Source: Paenibacillus tyrphae (GTDB taxonomy: Bacteria; Bacillota; Bacilli; Paenibacillales; NBRC-103111). Taken from it: a DNA stretch of 64,000 nt. Where the stretch lies: contig NZ_BSDJ01000001.1 in NCBI RefSeq assembly GCF_027925525.1, positions 124,001-188,000 of the forward strand, read 5' to 3'. The notes below the pieces were generated by a model that saw nothing but the letters and a program-made list of their open reading frames with translations, was not told where the DNA came from and did not search any database. Below, one piece after another: positions 1-8,516 of this stretch (positions within the stretch are counted from its first letter, which is position 1; each line of letters opens with the position of its first letter). The position numbers and the translations under genes are program-made.

Positions 1-15
1 CCGTCCTTGCATCAT
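1..15 (-). CDS. Start of a further cluster gene, cut by the left edge
   Basis: Reading the minus strand after the stop codon of the radical SAM gene, a purine-rich stretch (ggagagaaggcgg) is followed by two ATG codons in tandem at 15-13 and 12-10, and the frame continues off the window edge. This looks like the start of the next gene of the same operon. Only five codons (MMQGR) are visible, so nothing can be said about function. The missing ATPase partner of the two ABC-2 permeases would be one candidate, but that is a guess. Confidence 0.4.
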
Positions 16-50
16 CCGCCTTCTCTCCTGTCGCCGCTAGCTTGCGGCAT

Positions 51-1229
51 TTATCGGCCGTAGTTATAGAGCAGCACGCATCGCGAGCAGATCGGCGTCA
101 AGCCGAGGCCGAGCGTCTCCCGGTGCCGCCGGAAATTTTCGCCATGATACACGTCCTTCAAGTCTGCCCCGTTCAAGTCGCCGAGCGTAAACTCAGGGAA
201 AAACTTGCACGGGTTGACCTTCCCATCCGGCATCACATCCACCCGGTTGGCAATGGCCAGGCATTGCTCCCGCTTCATCGCCGGCTTCTCGGAGCCAAGA
301 ATAAAGTCTCTGATCTCATCCCGCTCCAGCGCCGGCTGAAACCGGATTCGGCTGCTCCACACCCGCTCGTTGATCCGGTCGATCTCGGCGGTAAGCGGCT
401 CGATATTCGATTCCGAGACGCGGAAGGAGAAGGAATGCCAGCTGTACCGCTGCTGCTGCTGCGCCGCTTCCAGCCATGGGAAGTACTGCGCATAGTAGTC
501 GTCCATCTTCATGGCAATCTCGCTTGGGATGTACCACGGAAACACGAAGTAGACCGTGTCGACGCCGAGCTCCTCGAAGTATGCCATGAAATCGTACAGC
601 TTCGTGACCATGGAATCGCTAATGGTCAAACTGATCGAGATCCGGCCTTGATACTCGCCGGTTCGCTGCAGGTCAAGCAGCAGCTTCACCGTTTGGACGA
701 CTTTCTTGTACGTGCCCTTCCCGCGAATGGCGTCGTTCTCCGCTTCAAAGCCGTCCAAGCTGATGAGCAGCGTCATATCCTTCGATATTTTCAGCACGGA
801 ATCCAGCTTCTGCTCCACGAGCAGTGCATTGGTACAGATGGTCGTATTACGGGGATCGCGTTCCAGCAAGTCGGCCAATTCGTCAAACTTGCTGTAATAC
901 AGAGGCTCGCCGCCCCAAAGGAACAACCGGGATTTCCGCTGGCGCGTTTGCTCCAGCAGACGTTCGAGCATGGAAAACTCAATCTCCTGATTCTTTATTT
1001 CCTTCGCCATATCATGATGGAAACCATCGCTAGCCCATTCGAAGCAGTGCTTGCAGCGCAGATTGCAGCCGTTGTTCAGCTTGATGCCGATATCCTCGGG
1101 AATATCCAGCGCGAACGTCGGATCGTGCCTTAGCGCTTTGCTTGTCACGGACATGTTGCGGATCGTCCGCTTCATATTTTGAAACGTGCTCTGGTCAAAG
1201 GTGACCTTTGTTTGCGGTTGCATGGACAC
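51..1229 (-). CDS. Radical SAM/SPASM domain enzyme
   Basis: A 392-aa radical SAM enzyme. The CNLRCKHC motif (C55, C59, C62) is the CxxxCxxC that binds the catalytic [4Fe-4S] cluster, and WGGEPL further on is the SAM-binding GGE segment. The C-terminal part is a SPASM domain with C323, C341, C381 and C384 in the usual spacing for auxiliary Fe-S clusters. SPASM enzymes modify ribosomal peptides or oxidise carbinols and sugars; the substrate cannot be read from sequence. It is last in the visible operon, 39 bp after the acyl carrier protein gene. No short precursor peptide gene is visible nearby, so a small-molecule or carrier-bound substrate is at least as likely as a RiPP. Family is certain, reaction unknown. 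Confidence 0.93.
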   Translation of the reverse strand: MSMQPQTKVTFDQSTFQNMKRTIRNMSVTSKALRHDPTFALDIPEDIGIKLNNGCNLRCKHCFEWASDGFHHDMAKEIKNQEIEFSMLERLLEQTRQRKSRLFLWGGEPLYYSKFDELADLLERDPRNTTICTNALLVEQKLDSVLKISKDMTLLISLDGFEAENDAIRGKGTYKKVVQTVKLLLDLQRTGEYQGRISISLTISDSMVTKLYDFMAYFEELGVDTVYFVFPWYIPSEIAMKMDDYYAQYFPWLEAAQQQQRYSWHSFSFRVSESNIEPLTAEIDRINERVWSSRIRFQPALERDEIRDFILGSEKPAMKREQCLAIANRVDVMPDGKVNPCKFFPEFTLGDLNGADLKDVYHGENFRRHRETLGLGLTPICSRCVLLYNYGR

Positions 1230-1268
1230 CCCTCCTATCCTTCGGTGAATGTTTTTTCATGTTCGATA

Positions 1269-1556
1269 CTAGATCGGCTGCTCTGCTGCCTGGCCGCCTG
1301 TGCTGTTTGCGACCGCCGCCCGCTCCTTTTCCAGGAAAGTCACAAAAGCTTGGACGGAGCTCAAGTGATCGATGTCGAAATTATCAAAGTCGATTTCCAC
1401 ATCGAAAGCATCTTCGATGGCCAGCACGAAATTGATCATTTGCAGCGAATCGAGTCCGACCTCGTTAATGATATCCGTCTCCGGCTTTAACGTGGACAGC
1501 AGCTCCGGAGACTCCTTGATTTCGCTCAAAATTTTGATCACGGTTTGCAGAATCAT
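1269..1556 (-). CDS. Free-standing acyl carrier protein
   Basis: A 95-aa protein of the phosphopantetheine-carrier family. S37 in GLDSLQM is the serine that would receive the 4'-phosphopantetheine arm, and the four-helix acidic profile (EDAFDVEIDFDNFDIDHL) fits an ACP. An Ala/Gly/Gln-rich tail of about 15 residues follows the domain. The start has a good ribosome-binding site (gaggagtt). It lies between the oxidoreductase and the second radical SAM gene, not near fatty-acid synthesis genes, so it probably serves as a dedicated carrier for a biosynthetic intermediate. Free-standing carriers of this kind occur in aminoglycoside side-chain (BtrI-type) and D-alanylation pathways. Assignment to the family is firm; the cargo is unknown. 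Confidence 0.9.
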   Translation of the reverse strand: MILQTVIKILSEIKESPELLSTLKPETDIINEVGLDSLQMINFVLAIEDAFDVEIDFDNFDIDHLSSVQAFVTFLEKERAAVANSTGGQAAEQPI

Positions 1557-1585
1557 AAGAAACTCCTCCTCATTTAAGTTAGTGG

Positions 1586-2599
1586 CTAGCCTGAGACCAT
1601 CGGATATCCGGGCAGCTTCGCCCTCGCCAGCGCCAGCAGCCGCTCATGCATCGCCATGCGCTCGTACGATTGAGCGATCGGCACATTGTCTTTTGTCCCG
1701 TCCAGCACCTCGCTGAAAAACGCCAATTGATTCGCGAAGTAATTTTGCGGCTCAAAGGCCAGCTTCTCCACCGACCCGGTCTGCTTATCTTGAATGCGAA
1801 TGGCAATACGGTACGTTCCCATGCTCGCGCGGAAAAAATCGTCCACGGTCACAACGGCACGTTCAAATTCGAGCGTATGCCTGGAAATACCCGGCAGCTC
1901 GAAGGAGGCGACAAGCTCGGCGCGCACCTCGTCCGCGTACTCCAGCGCCGCACGAAACGTCCAATCGCAGCCGCCCGGCCCCGCAAAATCCGACTCCGCA
2001 TCGCAGCCCAACGTCTCCAGCCCCAGTACCGCTTGAAGGAATTGCAGCCAATAGCAGCCGAAATCGTAGAAGGCACCACCGCCGCGTTCCGGGAAGCTGC
2101 GGTAGTTTTGCCGCTCCGGGTCCTGAAACGGAACCGAAATTTGCGATCGCACCTGCAAGAGGCGGCCGTAAGCGTTCTCGCCGACCATCCGCTTGATCTT
2201 GCTCTGCCAAGGATGGTGCTGTACCATCAGGCCTTCCAGCACGGGCAAGCCGGACGCCGCCTGCGCGTCCATCAGCCGCCGAAGCTCCTCCGTGTTCAGA
2301 CAGATCGGCTTCTCCACCAGCACCGGCTTCCCGGCTTGCAGCGCTCGAAGCGTCCATTCCGTATGCAGCTCGTTGCTGAGCGCGATATAGACGAAGTCAA
2401 CCTCCCCGCAGGCCAGCAGCTCCTCATAGCTGCCGAACGCGTGCGGAATGCCGTATTTGTCCGCATAGGACTCGGCTTTGGGCTTCGTCCTGCTCGCAAT
2501 GGCGTGAACGCTGAGATGTTCGAGACTTTTGAGGGGCGTGAACAGCGCCCGGTCGAGGATGTGAGCGCAGCCGAGCACGCCGATTCGTTTCTTTCTCAT
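1586..2599 (-). CDS. Gfo/Idh/MocA family NAD(P)-dependent oxidoreductase
   Basis: A 337-aa oxidoreductase. The N-terminus has the Rossmann dinucleotide-binding fingerprint (RIGVLGCAHI), and the family EKP motif with the active-site lysine lies near residues 96-98 in KPVLVEKPICLN. The C-terminal half is the alpha/beta substrate domain. Family members oxidise or reduce hydroxyls of inositols, sugars and amino-sugars or act as imine reductases. The ATG at 2599 is preferred to a GTG two codons upstream because the gaggtt Shine-Dalgarno would overlap the latter. It sits between the two radical SAM genes; with SPASM enzymes able to dehydrogenate cyclitols, an amino-sugar or cyclitol intermediate is conceivable, but this is inference. 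Confidence 0.9.
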   Translation of the reverse strand: MRKKRIGVLGCAHILDRALFTPLKSLEHLSVHAIASRTKPKAESYADKYGIPHAFGSYEELLACGEVDFVYIALSNELHTEWTLRALQAGKPVLVEKPICLNTEELRRLMDAQAASGLPVLEGLMVQHHPWQSKIKRMVGENAYGRLLQVRSQISVPFQDPERQNYRSFPERGGGAFYDFGCYWLQFLQAVLGLETLGCDAESDFAGPGGCDWTFRAALEYADEVRAELVASFELPGISRHTLEFERAVVTVDDFFRASMGTYRIAIRIQDKQTGSVEKLAFEPQNYFANQLAFFSEVLDGTKDNVPIAQSYERMAMHERLLALARAKLPGYPMVSG

Positions 2600-2620
2600 G
2601 GGCACAACCTCGTGCTTCCT

Positions 2621-3739
2621 TTATTTTTCCGTCTTCGTCTTGAAGTTGAGACAGCAAGCCTGACAGATCGGGAATGAATTTTTTTTCAAATAATTGCGGT
2701 ACTGCTTGTACTTCGGTCCGTTCCAAATATCGAGCAGCCGCTGCTCGTTGACGTTGCCAAGAGTCAAATCATAGAAGGCATGACAGGACGTCACGTCGCC
2801 TCTCGCATTGATCTCCGTGCTGAGCCAAGGGAACTCGCACCGCTTCTTGGCATGCGACAGCTTGTGGCTGTTTCCGCTGAAATACAGCTCGACCGTCTCC
2901 TCGGTCATGTTCTGCGGGTAGGCGTTGAAATAAACGCCCTTCTCCTTACAGTACTCCTCGATATTGCGTACCTGACGGGAGATATCCTTTGCATTCATCT
3001 CGCTAAACTCGGATAATTCGCGGACGAAGCCCTTGGAAACAGCCGCATTCGTGTCCAGATCAAAATCATCTTTCAGAATATTGCGATAATTTGCGTGATC
3101 TTCCGGCGTAATAAACGACTGAAACTCCAAACTGATATGGTCCAGCTTCGTAATATCCATGCTTTTGAAGAACAGTTCTTCCACATGCATATACGTCAGC
3201 GGGGTAATGATGAAGATCGTGCCGATCTTCGGAAACTCCTTGCCCTTCTCCTCCCGGAGCGCATGAAGCTTCTCAATGCCTGCGGTCGCTCTCTTGAACA
3301 CGCCCTTGCCGCGCTGCTGGTCGTTAATCTCCTCCGGACCGTCCATCGACACCCATACGCGGTGCGGCTCATTCTCGATAATCATCTCCGCATGCTTCTC
3401 CAGCAGCGTTCCGTTGGTCGGGAAGGCGACTTGGCTTCCGTAATATTTTAATGCAGCCAGAACCTCGTCAATCTGCGGATACATCAAAGGCTCTCCGCCA
3501 AACAGATCGTAATACGGCTTGACCGGGCTGCAATCCTCGATAATTTGCTTAACCACTTTAATATCCAGCTGCGTTAACATCGTGCGTTCCTTGTAGGCGC
3601 CGTTATCGCCCCATTCATAGCACATTTTGCACCTTAGATTACAGGCCTCCAGAAGCTGCAGCCAAATCCAACGGGGCGCCGACGTACTCAAGAGCGGTGA
3701 AATCGGTGAAGCCGTGTCGTTGCGAAGTTGTACGGACAT
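2621..3739 (-). CDS. Radical SAM/SPASM domain enzyme
   Basis: A 372-aa radical SAM enzyme, paralogous in layout to the one at 51-1229. CNLRCKMC (C33, C37, C40) is the cluster-binding motif, FGGEPL the SAM-contacting segment, and the C-terminus has a SPASM cysteine set (C301, C319, C359, C362, with an extra C363). The start is clear, with ggaggagg just upstream. About 20 bp separate it from the oxidoreductase. The two enzymes share the CNLRCKxCxEW signature but diverge elsewhere, so they probably catalyse different steps on one scaffold rather than being redundant. The substrate is unknown. Confidence 0.93.
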   Translation of the reverse strand: MSVQLRNDTASPISPLLSTSAPRWIWLQLLEACNLRCKMCYEWGDNGAYKERTMLTQLDIKVVKQIIEDCSPVKPYYDLFGGEPLMYPQIDEVLAALKYYGSQVAFPTNGTLLEKHAEMIIENEPHRVWVSMDGPEEINDQQRGKGVFKRATAGIEKLHALREEKGKEFPKIGTIFIITPLTYMHVEELFFKSMDITKLDHISLEFQSFITPEDHANYRNILKDDFDLDTNAAVSKGFVRELSEFSEMNAKDISRQVRNIEEYCKEKGVYFNAYPQNMTEETVELYFSGNSHKLSHAKKRCEFPWLSTEINARGDVTSCHAFYDLTLGNVNEQRLLDIWNGPKYKQYRNYLKKNSFPICQACCLNFKTKTEK

Positions 3740-3891
3740 CGTCTAACCTCCTCCATTTTTCGAATCATTGTTGGTATAGGACCTGTCGATTCAGCCTGAG
3801 ACTGCCTCATCTGCGGAGCCTTCCCGTCTGCGCTTGGTTCCGGACCGCATCACCTCCCTTTCGTCATTTGCTGCTTCGAACAAATGTTCCG

Positions 3892-4701
3892 CTACAAATT
3901 CGAGCTGCTGTATACGCCTAACGCCCGCTTCCACAGGAAGCGGACCAGCAGGAAACAGACGACCGGGGCCAAAGCGCCCCAGGCCAATTCGGCGGCGGAC
4001 AGCTTGCCGAGCACCAACATCGGGGCGAAGTTCGTAATCAAAAACACCGGAACGACAAACGTCCCTATCCGCTGTATCCACTTGTTGTACATGGATGCGG
4101 GCATATTGTTGGAATCCCATACGGAGTACGAGATTTCGCTGGCGGCCGACGTATTGACGAACCAGAACGAGAGCAGCGCAGGAACGATCATAATGCAGTA
4201 CGTGAGGACGGTTGCGGCCAGCAGAAAAGCCACAAATCCGGCGACATGGAGCAGCGTCAGCGGAATGCCCGCGGCGCTCCAGCCGATCGCGATCATCACG
4301 GTGCCCGCAATCATATTCGGGATCGGCATCCCGACCTCGATAACCCGCAAGGATACGAGAAATTGCAGCGAAATCGGCTTGACCATCATCAGATCGAGAC
4401 TGCCCGTGCGGACGTGATCGCTGAGACGCAGGAAATTGTTAAAGAACAAGCCCATGTAAATGCCCGTCAGCCACAAATGCGTTCCCATAAACATCAGAAT
4501 CGTATCCGGCGACAGCCCGTTGATCTGCACATTCGTTTTGTACACGACGACCGCATACAGCAGCTTGGCCATCAGAAACGCCGCTTCGACGAATATGCCC
4601 GTTATGAAATTAAAGCGGTATTCCATCTGGGAAATGACCGAGTTTTTGGCAAATAACGCCAGAATGTGCAAATGCCGCCGCAGTTCGGTAACGAAGTTCA
4701 A
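3892..4701 (-). CDS. ABC-2 type exporter permease (second of a pair)
   Basis: A 269-aa integral membrane protein with about six hydrophobic segments. Near the N-terminus QMEYRFNFITG resembles SLEYRFNFFLS in the adjacent permease, marking both as members of the ABC-2 family often paired as heterodimers in antibiotic or polysaccharide exporters (PF06182-like). It starts 4 bp after the first permease stops. The 150 bp between this gene and the first radical SAM gene contain no other gene. No ATP-binding subunit lies upstream, so the ATPase must be encoded beyond the left edge or elsewhere. The presumed role is export of the cluster product or of a precursor. Confidence 0.85.
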   Translation of the reverse strand: MNFVTELRRHLHILALFAKNSVISQMEYRFNFITGIFVEAAFLMAKLLYAVVVYKTNVQINGLSPDTILMFMGTHLWLTGIYMGLFFNNFLRLSDHVRTGSLDLMMVKPISLQFLVSLRVIEVGMPIPNMIAGTVMIAIGWSAAGIPLTLLHVAGFVAFLLAATVLTYCIMIVPALLSFWFVNTSAASEISYSVWDSNNMPASMYNKWIQRIGTFVVPVFLITNFAPMLVLGKLSAAELAWGALAPVVCFLLVRFLWKRALGVYSSSNL

Positions 4702-4705
4702 AAGC

Positions 4706-5512
4706 TCAGCCTCCTAGCCCCAAGTACCGTTTCATCCCGCGCTTCCAGGCCAGATGGCAGACGATCAGCATCAGACCGATCCAGATGCCTTGTCCGGCGA
4801 TGCCTTGCCAAATCAGCCCGTCCGCTATTTTGCCGTTCAGGACGTTGACAGGGAAGTAAATCATATAGTGGAAGGGCAGGTAACGAAACAGTTGCTGCAG
4901 CCCTTCTCCGAATATTTCAAGCGGAAACATGCCGCCACTCATAATATTGACCAGCAGGCTGGTAACAACGAAAAAGTAGGAGATTTCCGACAACCAGAAG
5001 GCGCACGCGCAAAGGGCGTACGAGATCAAAAAGCTAAGAATGACAGACAGGCACAGGGAGAGGAAAAAAGCCAGCAATCGTTCAAGTCCGGTATGCTGCT
5101 TATAGAATGAGTTCAATGCGAAGATTAGAGCCAGTATGACGAGCAGGGAAATCGCCACATAGAGCAAGCGCTGCCCGATAAACGAGCAGATGCGGAAGCC
5201 AAAGTACGCAACCGGCTTGACAATATATTTATTCAATCCGCCGCTTTTGATATCTTCGGCGATGGCGTGCTCCATATTCGTAATGACCAGCTTGGAGACG
5301 ACGGCGGCGATGACCGTATACATGATCATCTCTCGATAGGAATAGCCGAACAGACCGCTCTCTCCGGCGCTCGCATACACCGCCGTCCATATGTAGTAAT
5401 GCACGACGATCGGAAATACCGCGCTGAACAGGGAGAGAAAAAAATTAAAGCGGTATTCCAGCGAGCTTTGGAAGCCGATGCGGAACGCGACGACATACTT
5501 GTGATGAGCCAT
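4706..5512 (-). CDS. ABC-2 type exporter permease (first of a pair)
   Basis: A 268-aa membrane protein with about six transmembrane segments and the EYRFNFFLS motif near residue 20. It is the first gene of the left-edge minus-strand operon, with a gagagg ribosome-binding site. It is similar in length and topology to the next permease, so the two probably form a heterodimeric channel. Family knowledge places such pairs in export of lipids, polysaccharides or natural products together with a separate ATPase. The substrate cannot be deduced. I could not find a convincing consensus promoter in the 100 bp upstream. Confidence 0.85.
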   Translation of the reverse strand: MAHHKYVVAFRIGFQSSLEYRFNFFLSLFSAVFPIVVHYYIWTAVYASAGESGLFGYSYREMIMYTVIAAVVSKLVITNMEHAIAEDIKSGGLNKYIVKPVAYFGFRICSFIGQRLLYVAISLLVILALIFALNSFYKQHTGLERLLAFFLSLCLSVILSFLISYALCACAFWLSEISYFFVVTSLLVNIMSGGMFPLEIFGEGLQQLFRYLPFHYMIYFPVNVLNGKIADGLIWQGIAGQGIWIGLMLIVCHLAWKRGMKRYLGLGG

Positions 5513-5957
5513 GGCGCTACCTCTCGCGGAGTCCGACGATACCGTCTTCGGTCGTCAGTCCTCAATTTTGTGAATGATGGGGAGGATGTCCGGAAATGTT
5601 TGCTTGCTTGAACGACGTGCGGCTTTCGTCAAAATTTTCGGGAATCAACAATTTTTTCAGAAAAAACGTCGTTTCTACATCTTGTCATACTCAAAGCACT
5701 TGACAAATTTCGGCGTGACAAATATTACCTATTTCCCAAAAGAAAGCACCCTACAGTATGTAAAATTAACCCATTACTTTCATTCATTGTATTGAAGAGC
5801 TGGGTACTTTGTCCATAGTGCACGGGGATCAATTGTCCCCCTAGCGCTTGGCGAGAACGACGACACCTGATATCGACAGACAGCAAACGATGTAATATTG
5901 TGTCGGATGTGACATGCTATAGTACAAGAAACGGAAACGATGAAAGGAGAATGTAGG
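5513..5957. promoter_or_regulatory. Intergenic region between divergent transcription units, with plus-strand promoters
   Basis: This 445-bp stretch has no convincing gene. On the plus strand, TTGACA at 5700-5705 and TATTAC at 5723-5728 (17-bp spacing) form a plausible sigma-A promoter. A second, extended -10 (TGCTATAGT, TATAGT at 5918-5923) lies immediately before the SRPBCC/AHSA1 gene; the same TGCTATAGTA string recurs ahead of the T-box (19888) and the Fnr-type promoter (40891). A small imperfect hairpin (gggga...tcccc) lies near 5823-5840. The promoter of the minus-strand cluster must also be here, but I cannot point to it. Confidence 0.5.
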
Positions 5958-6254
5958 ATGACAACCCTGCGTCAAGCACCGGCTGCAAAAGCGGAAATGC
6001 TGATCCGCAAACCGGTTGAAGAGGTATTCGAGGCTTTCGTCGAACCGGCGGTTACGACGCGATTCTGGTTCACCAAAAGCAGCGGAAGGCTGGAAGCCGG
6101 CAAAAGCGTCCGGTGGGATTGGGAAATGTACGGCGTTTCTACCAACGTCCATGTCAAAGAAATTGAGGAGAACCGGCGCATTCTCATCGAATGGGAGGCG
6201 TCTTACGGCTATACCACGGTCGAATGGATCTTTACCCGCCGGGTTGAAAATTAG
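5958..6254 (+). pseudogene. SRPBCC/AHSA1-like protein, N-terminal fragment of a split gene
   Basis: Codons from the ATG at 5958 (aaggag Shine-Dalgarno at 5943-5948) encode about 98 aa of an SRPBCC/AHSA1 domain: RKPVEEVFEAFVEPAVTTRFWFTKSSG near the start and TTVEWIFTRR near the end. The family is normally about 150-160 aa. The frame here stops after RRVEN. The missing C-terminal third is found about 1.75 kb downstream at 8004-8190 in the same orientation. The gene was therefore interrupted by insertion of AT-rich DNA (6242-8011). An upstream in-frame ATG at 5940 is rejected because it precedes the Shine-Dalgarno. Confidence 0.85.
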
Positions 6255-8011
6255 CATTTTCCTAGAATTAAGAACACTCGTTCTTTATCCATCGACTTCA
6301 TGCTTACAAGAGGCTGTTTCGTGGATTAATTCAACATGGTTTTCTATTATTTTTCCACATACCTAAAGAACCGAAACAAAGCTGCTTCGGCTCTTTAAAT
6401 ATATTATCTTTGAGATTAATACTCATTTACTTCAAAAGTGATGATCTTATTATAAATCATATACTCTTTTCGACTAAAAAATGGTCCCTTATTATTTTCA
6501 TGCTTATCAATAGCAAACGATGCAGGACCAACACCTGCTGCCTTGTTTTCATACCAAGTAATGAATGAATTAACTTCTGTCATGGATAGATCGTATTCTT
6601 TCTGAATACCTTCATCTAATGTAATTTCCAGAATCGCTCTTTTATTAGTTTGTGGCGGGGGTGTTCCATCATCGGAATATGTGTATTTCTCAACACTATT
6701 AACTGCATATCCATTGGATCCACCAATTGCGTATATACTATTATTGAGAGCTACTGCTCCTAGTCCAGTCCTTTTCACATTCATTTGGGGTACAGATTGC
6801 CAATTATCCGTGATTGGATCATACATCTCTACAATATTAAGTGGCTGATACCCAGGGTCAGTAATTCCGCCAATTGCAAAAATCTTCCCGCCAATTTGAG
6901 CAACTGCTAGCGTGTCTCTTGCTGTCGGCATATTTTTCTTCAAGGTCCATTCATTAGTGTTAGGATCATACACTTGGACAGTATTTGAGACAGAACCAAT
7001 CCCTCCACCACCAATAGCATATAATTTACCATTGTATACCGTTAACCCAACACCATTTAATGCTATTTTCATATCAGCTTTGCTTTGCCAAGTATCCGTA
7101 ACAGGATCGTACATTTCTACTGTTCCTAATATGTTAGACGATGTGTTTGTTCCACCGACAACATATATTTTCCCATTCAAAGCAACTGCACTATTCCAAT
7201 CTCTTGCAGTTGGCATGTTTTTCTTGGTGTTCCAAGTGTCATTTATAGGGTCGTATTCTTCGACAGTATTAAGGCTTTGTCCAGAATTGTGGGCCCATGC
7301 CTCCCCTGTATAACCCCCAAATACATATATTTTGTTATTTACAGTTGCGACAGCAAAAGCACTTCTTGCCGTTGACATACTTTTTTTAGGTGTCCACGTA
7401 TTGGTAGATGGGTCATATTCTTCAACAGTATTAGTTGGAATACCATTAAAATCCTGCCCGCCAATAGCATAAATCTTACCGCTAACTACAGCTGTTCCGA
7501 TAGCCGCCTTTTTTGAACTCATTTCCTTGACCAAAACCCATTCATTTGCCGCATAAATAGAAGTCGGTACGAAAAATAAAGCTAATAATAATAACTGATA
7601 GACCATAAATTTCTTCAACTTAATACTCATTCTTTTTCCACCTTTGATTTGTATTTTTTTCGGAATGAACGACTACTTTCGACATAATAATATCTATTAA
7701 TTACCATCACTGTCCAAACAAATTAACCCTTATTATGGACATTCTGGTTTATTGATCTATTTCAGCAGAACAAAATAAGTAAGTTGATATCATCTCAAAG
7801 TGCCGGCTCCAGATTGGTACCAATTAATTTGTCTACACGGTGTGCCCAACTTGATCTCCCGTCTGTTGAGTTTGAAAAGAAAGCACCCTGTGTAAGACTT
7901 GTTAACACAAGGTTTTGCCCATGTGGGGTTCAACGTTATAAATTCTACAGAGCTAATAATTATCAGCATGTTTTTTTGAAAATAGACTTTAGTTTAAAGT
8001 TGCGGTCGAAA
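6242..8011. mobile_element. AT-rich inserted segment carrying the Kelch gene
   Basis: This segment separates two fragments of one AHSA1 gene and is markedly more AT-rich than its surroundings. The near-direct repeat GGTTGAAA (6242-6249) / GGTCGAAA (8004-8011) brackets it and may be a decayed target-site duplication or the original joint. No transposase or clear terminal inverted repeat is visible. The only gene is the minus-strand Kelch protein. The 7631-7992 part holds no gene I can support. Insertion is well supported by the split gene; the mechanism is not known. Confidence 0.7.
6416..7630 (-). CDS. Secreted Kelch-repeat protein
   Basis: A 404-aa protein with a signal peptide (about residues 1-27, ending near SIYAA), then about six Kelch repeats of roughly 47 residues with recurring IYxxGG and VExYDPxTxxW elements, which should form a beta-propeller. 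The last 75 residues are a separate small domain (KEYDLSMTEVNSFITWYE ... ITFEVNEY) of a type I associate with Paenibacillus and Bacillus surface proteins. The base composition is far more AT-rich than that of the neighbours, and the gene lies in a segment that splits an AHSA1 gene, so recent horizontal acquisition is likely. The role is probably extracellular carbohydrate or protein binding, unproven. Confidence 0.85.
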   Translation of the reverse strand: MSIKLKKFMVYQLLLLALFFVPTSIYAANEWVLVKEMSSKKAAIGTAVVSGKIYAIGGQDFNGIPTNTVEEYDPSTNTWTPKKSMSTARSAFAVATVNNKIYVFGGYTGEAWAHNSGQSLNTVEEYDPINDTWNTKKNMPTARDWNSAVALNGKIYVVGGTNTSSNILGTVEMYDPVTDTWQSKADMKIALNGVGLTVYNGKLYAIGGGGIGSVSNTVQVYDPNTNEWTLKKNMPTARDTLAVAQIGGKIFAIGGITDPGYQPLNIVEMYDPITDNWQSVPQMNVKRTGLGAVALNNSIYAIGGSNGYAVNSVEKYTYSDDGTPPPQTNKRAILEITLDEGIQKEYDLSMTEVNSFITWYENKAAGVGPASFAIDKHENNKGPFFSRKEYMIYNKIITFEVNEY

Positions 8012-8190
8012 CGTTCGTGACGGTAACGAACACAGGGTTTCAAGGAGATGGGGATGACATCGTCAAGCAAGCGATTGGCTCGACTGAGGGGTTTACGATC
8101 GTACTGTGTGGACTGAAGGCACTTCTTGAGCACAATATCGTCTTGCATCTGGTGTCGGATAAAGCTCCCGACGCCCATGTGAATCGATAA
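8004..8190 (+). pseudogene. SRPBCC/AHSA1-like protein, C-terminal fragment of the split gene
   Basis: Reading from 8011 gives TFVTVTNTGFQGDGDDIVKQ and then STEGFTIVLCGLKALLEHN, ending at a TAA at 8188-8190. This is the conserved C-terminal helix region of AHSA1/SRPBCC proteins (GFSGDGDEIVKQ ... GFTLVLAGLKALLEH). It is in the same orientation as the fragment ending at 6254 and supplies exactly the part missing there. A stop codon at 7990-7992 and the lack of a start make it untranslatable on its own. Joining RR(V)E to TFVTVTN restores a protein of about 160 aa, the normal length. Confidence 0.85.
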
Positions 8191-8241
8191 AGCCGACTTT
8201 GCTGTGACAGACAGCGCGTAGAGCATCCCGATAAAAACAAA

Positions 8242-8272
8242 ACCGATTCGGCCTCTGCGAATCGGTCTTTGG
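8242..8272 (+). terminator. Rho-independent terminator after the AHSA1 fragment
   Basis: The inverted repeat accgattcg / cgaatcggt with a 7-nt loop is followed by ctttggg. The T-tract is weak, but the position 50 bp after the ancestral stop codon fits a terminator of the once-intact gene. The remaining sequence to 8516 shows no gene. Confidence 0.6.
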
Positions 8273-8516
8273 GCTATTGAGAAAGGTTTTTGACAAGAAT
8301 AGAGAAACATACGGAGGTGGGGTATCTACTGGAGGAGCGATAGCGTTCGCCTTTGTCTGCGGGAAATATCCGCTGCTAAGCGGCTTCTAACAAAAATTTC
8401 CTGCAGACCCGGGGCCCCCGCAAAGTACTCGGCCTAAGCTTCCCTGATTCAACTTCACTTTGTGGGGTGGAGCAGCGACCGGAAGTAGCCCCCCCCCTCG
8501 TACCCCTCTATTCCCC

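Noticed and set aside
51..3739. The left-edge cluster as a standard RiPP (sactipeptide-like) cluster
   Set aside because: No precursor peptide ORF, PqqD-like recognition domain or peptidase is visible; the presence of an ACP and a Gfo/Idh enzyme points elsewhere. The unseen left flank could change this.
6242..8011. The AT-rich insert as a classical insertion sequence
   Set aside because: No transposase, no convincing terminal inverted repeats, and only an imperfect 8-bp flanking repeat; kept as an insert of unknown mechanism.
7963..8310. 115-codon minus-strand frame in the region after the Kelch gene
   Set aside because: The plus strand here encodes the C-terminal AHSA1 fragment; the minus-strand frame is its complement.
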